Shown piece by piece: positions 1 to 5,718 of a stretch of DNA of 6,040 nucleotides (its first letter is position 1; every line of letters starts with the position of its first letter). Below the pieces are notes generated by a model, which was not told the DNA's origin, did no database searches, and saw only the letters and a program-made list of their open reading frames with translations. The position numbers and the translations under genes were made by a program. The stretch covers positions 1 to 6,040 of the forward strand of contig JAJYXA010000575.1 in assembly GCA_021791235.1 (NCBI GenBank), read 5' to 3'. Origin of the DNA: Pseudomonadota bacterium. GTDB lineage: Bacteria > Pseudomonadota > Gammaproteobacteria > Burkholderiales > Thiobacillaceae.

Positions 1-314
<314 letters not shown>

Positions 315-350
315 TCGTGTTTTTTTCGATAAAAACCGATCGCGGCAGCT

Positions 351-366
351 TGTTGCAAACGCGACA
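351..366 (-). promoter_or_regulatory. NifA upstream activator site, proximal (nifH)
   Basis: TGTTGCAAACGCGACA fits TGT-N10-ACA exactly. It is 69 bases from the -24 element of the nifH promoter and 30 bases from a second site. The flank and core TTGTTGCAAAC recur in the proximal site of the rrf2 promoter at 1069-1079. Confidence 0.85.
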
Positions 367-380
367 AAGGCAAAAACCAC

Positions 381-396
381 TGTCATGAAAGGGACA
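381..396 (-). promoter_or_regulatory. NifA upstream activator site, distal (nifH)
   Basis: TGTCATGAAAGGGACA fits TGT-N10-ACA exactly. Its centre is 30 bases from the proximal site, about three helical turns, so both would face a similar side of the DNA. Tandem UAS are typical of strong nifH promoters. Confidence 0.8.
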
Positions 397-515
397 AGCC
401 GAAAGGCAGATGGCTCGCAATGACTCCCGCCTGCCATCGCGAGGGCCGCAGGCCCCTGGCGATCCAGTAAACAGGCCAGGCAAGCCCTGGATTGCGGCAA
501 AGGCATCAACGGGGG

Positions 516-971
516 TTAGTGCCGCGTCAGGGCCAACGGCAGATCGGCCAAGCGGTATTGGCCGCTTTGAACCGCGTTCGCCAGATGGATCAGGGTGACG
601 TTGCCGAGGCAGGCGAGGATTTCTTGCTTGACGGGTTTCCACTTGCGATGCAGAGGACAGGCCGTCTCGTCTTTGCACGCCTTGAGCCCGAGCAGGCACT
701 CCCGATCCGCGCGAGGGCCATCCATCAGCAGAAGAATATCGAGCAAATTGCTTTTCCCGGCGCCGCTGCGCAAGCTGAAGCCGCCACGGCGGCCACGCGA
801 CGAATGCAGCAACTGCCCGCGGGACAAGTCATGCAACACCTTGGCGAGATATGCCGATGGCACGCCCAGCGTGTGCGCGATTTCGCGGCTGAGCACCCAC
901 GTCCCGCCCGGCTGGATCGCCAGGTAGATCAGCGCCTGGATGGCGTATTGGCTGGTGCGGGAGAAAATCAT
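516..971 (-). CDS. Rrf2-family transcriptional regulator with three-cysteine Fe-S motif
   Basis: A 151-residue protein beginning MIFSRTSQYAIQALIYLA, the standard Rrf2 opening. The winged-helix DNA-binding part spans about residues 2-68, with the recognition region VPSAYLAKVLHDLSRG (37-52) and the wing RGRRGGFSL (59-67). C92-x6-C99-x5-C105, in CLLGLKACKDETACPLH, resembles the cluster-binding triad of IscR/NsrR-type members, so an Fe-S cofactor sensing iron, oxygen or nitric oxide is plausible. The length suits the family. An upstream in-frame ATG at 1130 would add 53 residues with no family similarity and would cross the NifA sites and a sigma-54 promoter, so the ATG at 971 is chosen (weak GAGG ahead of it). 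The gene has a perfect sigma-54 promoter 30 bases upstream and is transcribed toward nifH, making it a nif-regulon member. Family is firm; effector and targets are unknown. Confidence 0.92.
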   Translation of the reverse strand: MIFSRTSQYAIQALIYLAIQPGGTWVLSREIAHTLGVPSAYLAKVLHDLSRGQLLHSSRGRRGGFSLRSGAGKSNLLDILLLMDGPRADRECLLGLKACKDETACPLHRKWKPVKQEILACLGNVTLIHLANAVQSGQYRLADLPLALTRH

Positions 972-1000
972 GGCGGCCTCGATTGGTCCTCGACCATCAA

Positions 1001-1016
1001 AGCAACGCTCGTGCCA
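1001..1016 (-). promoter_or_regulatory. Sigma-54 promoter of the rrf2-family gene
   Basis: The reverse strand reads TGGCAC-GAGCG-TTGCT, a full -24/-12 consensus match. The predicted start of transcription is near 990, giving a leader of about 20 nt to the ATG at 971. The 17-base stretch including the flanking base differs from that of the nifH promoter at only two positions. NifA sites lie at about -80 to -95 and -109 to -124. Confidence 0.88.
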
Positions 1017-1069
1017 CGCGCCCAAGCCCTGCCAGGCCACACCCCCTCTCGCCCGGCAGCATCTACGTT

Positions 1070-1085
1070 TGTTGCAAACCCTACA
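1070..1085. promoter_or_regulatory. NifA upstream activator site shared by divergent promoters (left)
   Basis: TGTTGCAAACCCTACA fits TGT-N10-ACA exactly. It is proximal for the leftward rrf2 promoter and distal for the rightward draTG operon promoter (about -110 to -125). Confidence 0.82.
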
Positions 1086-1098
1086 CTCGGCGCAGCCT

Positions 1099-1114
1099 TG
1101 TCCGACATGCGACA
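1099..1114. promoter_or_regulatory. NifA upstream activator site shared by divergent promoters (right)
   Basis: TGTCCGACATGCGACA fits TGT-N10-ACA exactly. Its centre is 29 bases from the left site. It is proximal (about -81 to -96) for the rightward operon and distal for the leftward rrf2 promoter. Confidence 0.78.
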
Positions 1115-1168
1115 GGGACGGTGGCGGCATCGGCCCGGCTCAACCGCATCCGGCTGTGGATTGCGCCC

Positions 1169-1184
1169 CGGAACGCTTCTTGCT
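1169..1184 (+). promoter_or_regulatory. Sigma-54 promoter of the receiver-draT-draG operon
   Basis: CGGAAC-GCTTC-TTGCT keeps the essential GG and GC at the right spacing and the TTGCT -12 block. It departs from TGGCAC at two positions, so it is probably weaker than the rrf2 and nifH promoters. The predicted start is near 1195, about 30 nt before the ATG at 1226. The two TGT-N10-ACA sites upstream strengthen the call. Confidence 0.75.
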
Positions 1185-1225
1185 CTTCCCCCATTCGGTA
1201 GAACAAGACATTCAGGAGAAATTCG

Positions 1226-1648
1226 ATGCAGATTGGCGTAGAGACCGCAAAGGCCCTGGACAACAAACGCCTGTTCGTGGTGGCCAACGACGACATCACC
1301 CGCATGGCGCTGCAGTTCATGCTGCACGACGAGAACGAGACCCACGACCTGCCCACGCTGGAGGCGGCATTCGACAAGGGCATCGAGTGGAAGCCCGACC
1401 TGCTGCTGCTGGGCATCGACGTCGTCGCCGAGCGCGGGGTGGGGGTGCTCTCGCTCATCCGCTCGCGCCTGCCCGGCACGAAAATTCTGCTGGTGGCGGA
1501 CAGCCGCGACGATCCCCTGCTGGCCACCTGCCAAAGCGCCGGCATCGACGGCCTGCTGGTGAAACCGCTGCGGGTGGAAGACGCGCGCCGAAAGGTGGAT
1601 GGCCTGGTGGGGCGCAAGCGCGCGCCCATTGCGATCCACGCGCTTTAA
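1226..1648 (+). CDS. Receiver-like (response-regulator fold) protein with degenerate phosphorylation site
   Basis: A 140-residue stand-alone protein with the pattern of a CheY-type receiver and no output domain. RLFVVANDDITRMALQFML (residues 15-33) matches strand 1, the acidic pair (D22, D23) and helix 1. KPDLLLLGIDVV (56-67) matches strand 3, and ILLVAD (87-92) strand 4. GIDGLLVKPL (106-115) carries the conserved Lys-Pro (K113). In the usual PDLxLLD motif the phosphorylated aspartate sits five residues after the D of PD; here that place is G63, with D65 two further on. The Thr/Ser site after strand 4 is also non-canonical. It may therefore act as a pseudo-receiver, a protein-binding module rather than a phospho-switch. 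The start has AGGAG at 1214-1218, seven bases before the ATG. It is the first gene of the NifA-driven operon, 35 bases before draT, hinting at a role with DraT/DraG (inference). Confidence 0.8.
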   Translation: MQIGVETAKALDNKRLFVVANDDITRMALQFMLHDENETHDLPTLEAAFDKGIEWKPDLLLLGIDVVAERGVGVLSLIRSRLPGTKILLVADSRDDPLLATCQSAGIDGLLVKPLRVEDARRKVDGLVGRKRAPIAIHAL

Positions 1649-1652
1649 CGCA

Positions 1653-1672
1653 GAAAAGGCGATTGCCTTTTC
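1653..1672 (+). other. Short perfect hairpin between the receiver gene and draT
   Basis: GAAAAGGC-gatt-GCCTTTTC forms an 8-base-pair stem with a 4-base loop. It begins four bases after the receiver stop and ends 11 bases before the draT start. The only Shine-Dalgarno-like bases for draT (AGG, 1673-1675) touch its 3' foot. The four Ts lie inside the stem and are followed by CAGG, so it is not a standard terminator. Partial termination, RNA processing or limitation of draT translation are all possible. Confidence 0.5.
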
Positions 1673-1683
1673 AGGTCCATGCA

Positions 1684-2502
1684 ATGACCGCCGCCGCGTT
1701 GAGGGGGCACAGCGCCAATCTGGTCGGCATTCCTGCCGGCCTGCTGGCGAGCGCGGCGTTCAACGACACTCCCCTGCCGCTGCGCATCCGCGGCGTGCAT
1801 GAAGGCCATGCCCGGCTGTTCGACTTGCTGGCCACGGCCGGCAGCCACGCCGAGGCGGCAACCTATTTTCAGGGCTATATGGACGGAACCTTCAGTTTGC
1901 AACAGAGCAAAACGGATGCAGCCGGGACGCGGGTGTGGCGATTCCGCGCCAGCTATCTGCGCCTGCTCAAGGGCTGGGGTTACGACGCCAACAGCCGTGA
2001 AGGCGCCGTGCTGAAGGGCTGGGCGGAAAGCCGATTCGGCCTGTTCCCGACCTTCCACAAGACCGCCCTCACGCGCTTTGCCTCAAGCGCCTGGTCGCGC
2101 TACGTGGAAGAAAAAATGTCCGGCCGGTTCTGCAACAACGTCATCTACACGCAGCTCGACCTGCTGTATGAATTCTGCCAATGGTCGCTCGCGCGCTGGT
2201 TTTCCCCGGAGCGGCATCACGTCACGCTGTATCGCGGCGTGAATGATTTCCACGAAGACACGCTGCTGCGCGGCCAATCCCGCCCGCGCAGCGGACAGGC
2301 GCTGGTGAGGCTGAACAACGTCGTGTCGTTCACCGCCCGGCGCAGCATCGCCTGCGAATTCGGCGACACCATCCTGGAAGCGCGGGTGCCGACGGCCAAG
2401 ATCCTGTTCTTCAACGATCTGCTGCCGCGCCACCCGCTCAAGGGCGAAGCCGAGTATCTCGTCATCGGCGGCGACTACCGGGTCACGGTCAGCTATTTCT
2501 GA
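1684..2502 (+). CDS. draT: NAD+-dinitrogenase-reductase ADP-D-ribosyltransferase DraT
   Basis: DraT transfers ADP-ribose from NAD+ to one arginine of NifH, blocking docking to the MoFe protein and switching nitrogenase off in response to ammonium or energy loss. The 272-residue product is close to the usual length. It opens with the family N-terminus (SANLVGIPAGLLASAAFND, residues 10-28) and GTFSLQQSK (68-76). Transferase features are visible: R184 in VTLYRGVNDF, SFT at 215-217 (the R-S-E class serine block), and the catalytic E-x-E (E255, E257) in GEAEYLVIGGDYRV. The frame is open upstream to 940, but that part matches nothing and overlaps the receiver gene. The ATG at 1684 is the first that gives the family N-terminus; its ribosome site is weak (CAGG). 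draG follows. No disabling change was seen, so it is expected to be active. Confidence 0.96.
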   Translation: MTAAALRGHSANLVGIPAGLLASAAFNDTPLPLRIRGVHEGHARLFDLLATAGSHAEAATYFQGYMDGTFSLQQSKTDAAGTRVWRFRASYLRLLKGWGYDANSREGAVLKGWAESRFGLFPTFHKTALTRFASSAWSRYVEEKMSGRFCNNVIYTQLDLLYEFCQWSLARWFSPERHHVTLYRGVNDFHEDTLLRGQSRPRSGQALVRLNNVVSFTARRSIACEFGDTILEARVPTAKILFFNDLLPRHPLKGEAEYLVIGGDYRVTVSYF

Positions 2503-2523
2503 GGAATGAACCTGAAAACCTCA

Positions 2524-2648
2524 CCACAGAGACACAGAGGCACGGAGAAAGGCAGGAAATCAATGGTTTGTCGATCAACCCGCAGCGGGTGAGCATATGA
2601 CACATGCAAGGCGTCGTTTTTCCTCTGTGTTCTCTGTGCCTCTGTGGT
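2524..2648. repeat. Long imperfect inverted repeat with tandem 8-mers (CACAGAGR type) in the draT-draG gap
   Basis: The left arm holds three tandem octamers, CACAGAGA, CACAGAGG and CACGGAGA (2525-2548). The right arm holds their complements, CCTCTGTG, TCTCTGTG and CCTCTGTG (2622-2646, one extra base after the first). The arms are about 25 bases and the spacer about 70. The spacer contains a small palindrome ACCCGC-a-GCGGGT (2578-2590). From memory, 'CACAGAGGCACAGAG' intergenic repeats are widespread in environmental bacterial genomes and are often mis-annotated as short proteins. In RNA the element would fold into a long hairpin between draT and draG. It ends 18 bases before the draG ATG. Confidence 0.85.
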
Positions 2649-2666
2649 TCAACTGCGGTTTTAAGG

Positions 2667-3563
2667 ATGAATGTGACTCGCGATGACGTGCACGAACGCG
2701 CGCTGGGCGCTTACCTCGGTTTCGCCGTCGGTGATGCCCTGGGCGCCACCGTCGAATTCATGATGCCGGCCGAAATCCAGCACGCCTACGGCATGCACCG
2801 CGACATCATCGGCGGCGGCTGGCTCAAGCTCAAGCCCGGCCAGATCACCGACGACACCCAGATGTCGCTGGCGCTGGGGCAGGCCATCCTGGCCAGCGGC
2901 GGCTGGAACGCCGTGGCCGCGGCGGACGCCTTCGTCGGCTGGCTCAAGTCGAAGCCGCTGGACGTGGGCAATACCTGCCGCCGCGGCATCCGGCGCTACA
3001 TGGTGGAAGGCACGCTGGCAGGCGAGCCCAGCGAGAGCGACGGCGGCAACGGCGCCTGCATGCGCAACCTGCCGCTGACGCTGGCGACGCTGAATGATGA
3101 CGCCGCCTTCACCCGCGCGACGCCGGAACAATGCCACCTCACCCATCACCACCCGCTGTCGGATGCGGCGACGCTGGCGCTCGGGAACATGGTGCGCAGC
3201 CTGATCCGCGGCGGCGGCATCAAGGCTTGCCGCGTCGAAGCGAACCGCCTGATCGCGGAATTCCCGGAATTCCGCTTCGATCCCTATCCCAAACGCGCGT
3301 CGGGCTACATCGTCGATACCGTGCAGACGGTGCTCCACTCTTTTTTTCGCACCGACAGTTTCGAGTCCTGCGTGACCGAAGTGGTGAACCGTGGCGAGGA
3401 CGCCGACACCAACGGGGCGCTGGCCGGCATGCTGGCCGGCGCGGCCTATGGCGTTTCCGGCATTCCCGGCTACTGGCTGCGCAAGCTGGACCAGGAGATC
3501 AAGACGCGCATCGAGGCGCAGACCGTGGCGCTGCTGGCGTTGGCGCAAGGGGAAAAAAAATGA
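2667..3563 (+). CDS. draG: ADP-ribosyl-(dinitrogen reductase) hydrolase DraG
   Basis: DraG removes ADP-ribose from modified NifH and so reactivates nitrogenase; it is a binuclear-metal ADP-ribosylglycohydrolase. The 298-residue product has the family signatures in order: GFAVGDALGATVEF (18-31), the metal-binding TDDT (61-64) in GQITDDTQMSLALG, VGNTCRRGIRRYM (100-112), DGGNGACMRNLPL (125-137), LTHHHPLSDAA (158-168), and GEDADTNGALAG (243-254) with metal ligands D245, D247 and T248. All key residues are present, so it should be active. The frame is open to an ATG at 2604, but those 21 extra residues are encoded by the repeat, so 2667 is preferred. An AAGG directly abuts this ATG; the in-frame GTG at 2673 is better spaced and is an alternative. 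The gene lies 164 bases after draT in the same direction. Confidence 0.96.
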   Translation: MNVTRDDVHERALGAYLGFAVGDALGATVEFMMPAEIQHAYGMHRDIIGGGWLKLKPGQITDDTQMSLALGQAILASGGWNAVAAADAFVGWLKSKPLDVGNTCRRGIRRYMVEGTLAGEPSESDGGNGACMRNLPLTLATLNDDAAFTRATPEQCHLTHHHPLSDAATLALGNMVRSLIRGGGIKACRVEANRLIAEFPEFRFDPYPKRASGYIVDTVQTVLHSFFRTDSFESCVTEVVNRGEDADTNGALAGMLAGAAYGVSGIPGYWLRKLDQEIKTRIEAQTVALLALAQGEKK

Positions 3564-3662
3564 ATCCGCAGATTGCGCAGATGCCGCAGATTTTAAAAAC
3601 CCTGTTGCAGCGGCGGCTCATCGCCTGGAAATGCTTCTGCGTAATTTGCGTAAATCTGTGGA
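3564..3662. repeat. Second long imperfect inverted repeat with tandem 9-mers (CGCAGATT type) after draG
   Basis: The left arm has three tandem nonamers, CGCAGATTG, CGCAGATGC and CGCAGATTT (3567-3593). The right arm reads TTCTGCGTAATTTGCGTAAATCTGTGGA (in two halves, 3635-3648 and 3649-3662), which is complementary to the left with a few mismatches. The spacer is about 41 bases. It starts right at the draG stop codon and ends 28 bases before the next gene. It has a different sequence from the repeat ahead of draG but the same design of short tandem units in inverted arms. Such 'CGCAGATTACGCAGATT' elements are, from memory, common in intergenic DNA of many bacteria. The apparent reading MNPQIAQMPQ here is repeat-derived and not a gene. 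Confidence 0.85.
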
Positions 3663-3690
3663 CAAACCCGCTTTTTTTCGAGCTTATGCC

Positions 3691-5718
3691 ATGACCACCA
3701 TTACCTTTTACGAGAAACCCGGCTGCGGGAACAACGCGCGGCAAAAGCGTCTGCTGCTCGACGCCGGCCACGAACTGGTCGTGCGCGACCTGTTGAGCGA
3801 GCCGTGGACGGCGCAGCGGCTGCAGGATTTTTTCGCTGGCCTGCCGGTGGCCGACTGGTTCAACCGCGCCGCGCCCCAGGTGAAATCAGGCGAAATCGAT
3901 CCCGCCCGCATCGAGGTCGATGCGGCAATCGGCCTGATGTTGGCCAACCCCTTGCTGATCCGGCGGCCGCTGATCGAAAGCGGGAACTGGAAACTGGTGG
4001 GATTCGACGCCGGGCAGATCGAACAGCGGCTGGGCATAGCAGGCAACAGCGATACGCCGCGCAGCCTGGAAACCTGCCCGCGCACGCATGCGGTCACGCC
4101 CTGCCCCGCTCCTCCGGACACTGGGCACGACAGCGAACGGGCCAAAGTCGCCTTCGAATACCACGAGCGCACCAAACATCGGCCCGAGCGTTATGCCGCC
4201 GGCCCGGAAACGCTGGACTGGACCAGCCAGCCCGATCCCTTCCGCGCGTTCGCGGGCAGCCCGTCCCTCCGCCTGCCGCTTTGCGCCGGCCGCCTGGCTC
4301 ACCACAGCGCGGACACGGCCCAAGCCCCCGCGTTCTCGCTCGACTCGCTGGGCGCCCTGCTGCAATTGTCGCTCGGGCTGTCCGCCTGGAAGGAATACGG
4401 GCCGGATCGCTGGGCGCTGCGCTGCAACCCGTCGAGCGGCAACCTGCATCCGACCGAGGCCTATGTGATCGCGCACGGCGTGCAGGGCCTGGACGCCGGC
4501 CTCTACCACTACGCCAGCCGCAGCCACGCCCTGGAGCAGCGCTGCCGTTCCAATGCGGCGCACCCGCCTGGACTGTGGATCGGGCTGTCGTCCATCCACT
4601 GGCGCGAAGCCTGGAAATACGGCGAGCGCGCCTTCCGCTATTGCCAGCTCGACGTCGGCCATGCGCTGGCCGCGCTGCGCTATGCCGCCGGCCAGCTGGG
4701 CTGGGAACTTCGCCTGGTGGCGGGCTGCAACAGCCAGCGCCTGGCCGTGCTGCTCGGCACCGGGCGCGATCAGGACTACGCCAGCGCCGAGCGCGAAGAG
4801 CCGGACCTGCTGGTGCAGCTTGTCAGCCCGGCCCACGCCCGAACCGTTGTCGAACCCGCGCCCTGGGATGCGGAACACACCCACTGGAGCGGACAGGCCA
4901 ACCTCCTCGACCCGCATCCCATGTACCACTGGCCGGTCATCGACGAAGTCGCGTCGGCCACGCAAAAGAACCGCGACGAGGCCGCGCCGCCGCACGCTTA
5001 CCCGCCCGGCACCTCGCCCGCGCATCTGCCCGCACCCGAAGTCATCATGGGCCGGCGCAGCGCCCAGCGCTTCGACCCGCAGTTCGAAATGGCCGCGGCC
5101 GACTTTTACCGCATGGTCGACAGCCTGCTGCCGCGCCCGCAGGCGCCGTGGGACATCTGGGACTACGCGCCCGCCATCCATCCGGTGTTTTTCGTGCACC
5201 GCGTGGAAGGCGTGCCACCCGGGCTGTACATCCTGGTGCGCGATGCCGCAGCCGAAACAAGACTGCGGCAGGAATTGAGCGACGAATTCGAATGGCAGAA
5301 GGCGGAAAGCTGCCCCGAAAATCTTCCCCTGTTCCTCCTGCAGGCGGGGCGCTGGCACAAGGTCGCCCGCGCGGTGAGCTGCGCGCAGTCGATCGCCGCC
5401 GACAGCTGCTTCTCGCTGGGCATGCTGGCCGGGTTCGAAGCCAACGTGGAAAAAGACGCCTGGCGCTATCGCCAGCTGCACTGGGAGGCGGGCCTGCTCG
5501 GCCACGTGCTGTACCTGGAAGCGGAAACTCTGGGCCTGCGCGGCACCGGCATCGGCTGCTTTCTCGACGACGCCTTCCACGAACTGCTGGGCCTGCGCAA
5601 CAAGCACTTCCAGTCCCTTTACCACTTCACCGTGGGGCGCGCGCTGACCGATACGCGCATCACCACCCTGCCGCCCTACCCCGACCGCATCGCAGACGAT
5701 ATGGAGGACACACCATGA
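3691..5718 (+). CDS. ArsC-like nitrogenase-associated domain fused to tandem nitroreductase/SagB-like domains
   Basis: A 675-residue protein of three parts. Residues 1-115 (MTTITFYEKPGCGNNARQKR..., RAAPQVKSGEI at 59-69, LLIRRPLIESG at 88-98, VGFD at 103-106) match the ArsC/Spx-like 'nitrogenase-associated' thioredoxin-fold proteins of nif clusters, with the single active-site-like C12 and R17. A Pro-rich linker (about 116-150) follows. Residues about 153-385 are a nitroreductase fold of the SagB/ThcOx type: FEYHERTKHRPERYA, RCNPSSGNLHPTEAYVI (244-260), and KYGERAFRYCQLDVGHALAALRYAAGQLGW (in two parts, 309-328 and 329-338). Residues about 448-660 are a second copy: MGRRSAQRFD (453-462), YRQLHWEAGLLGHVLYLEAE (593-612), GLRGTGIGCFLDD (615-627) and YHFTVGRALTDTR (644-656). 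FMN-dependent redox chemistry is likely but the substrate is unknown. The frame is open upstream, but ATG 3691 is where family similarity begins (weak GAG ahead). Its stop overlaps the rhodanese start (ATGA), indicating translational coupling. Confidence 0.87.
   Translation: MTTITFYEKPGCGNNARQKRLLLDAGHELVVRDLLSEPWTAQRLQDFFAGLPVADWFNRAAPQVKSGEIDPARIEVDAAIGLMLANPLLIRRPLIESGNWKLVGFDAGQIEQRLGIAGNSDTPRSLETCPRTHAVTPCPAPPDTGHDSERAKVAFEYHERTKHRPERYAAGPETLDWTSQPDPFRAFAGSPSLRLPLCAGRLAHHSADTAQAPAFSLDSLGALLQLSLGLSAWKEYGPDRWALRCNPSSGNLHPTEAYVIAHGVQGLDAGLYHYASRSHALEQRCRSNAAHPPGLWIGLSSIHWREAWKYGERAFRYCQLDVGHALAALRYAAGQLGWELRLVAGCNSQRLAVLLGTGRDQDYASAEREEPDLLVQLVSPAHARTVVEPAPWDAEHTHWSGQANLLDPHPMYHWPVIDEVASATQKNRDEAAPPHAYPPGTSPAHLPAPEVIMGRRSAQRFDPQFEMAAADFYRMVDSLLPRPQAPWDIWDYAPAIHPVFFVHRVEGVPPGLYILVRDAAAETRLRQELSDEFEWQKAESCPENLPLFLLQAGRWHKVARAVSCAQSIAADSCFSLGMLAGFEANVEKDAWRYRQLHWEAGLLGHVLYLEAETLGLRGTGIGCFLDDAFHELLGLRNKHFQSLYHFTVGRALTDTRITTLPPYPDRIADDMEDTP

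Noticed and set aside
462..492. Candidate terminator downstream of rrf2 (ATCCAG...CTGGAT with inner CCAGG/CCTGG)
   Set aside because: Short interrupted stem with competing pairings and no T-run in the transcript direction.
492..1241. Plus-strand open frame of 249 codons across the rrf2 gene
   Set aside because: Antisense to the clear Rrf2 protein and running through the promoter region.
940..1683. Upstream in-frame extension of draT (248 codons)
   Set aside because: Overlaps the rrf2 start, the divergent promoters and the whole receiver gene; the translation is Arg/Pro/Ala-rich with no similarity.
2525..2646. Short regular repeats as a CRISPR array
   Set aside because: Units are 8-9 bases with no spacers and the arms are inverted; no cas genes.
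2661..3548. Open frame of 295 codons on the minus strand opposite draG
   Set aside because: Shadow caused by codon bias; draG motifs on the plus strand are decisive.
3131..3694. Plus-strand frame ending in MNPQIAQMPQ-like and CVICVNLW-like segments
   Set aside because: Shadow of draG followed by translated repeat sequence; such peptides are a known artefact of these repeats.
3886..5625. Open frame of 579 codons on the minus strand
   Set aside because: Antisense shadow of the high-GC fusion gene; composition is Ala/Gly/Arg/Val-rich low-information sequence with no family motif.
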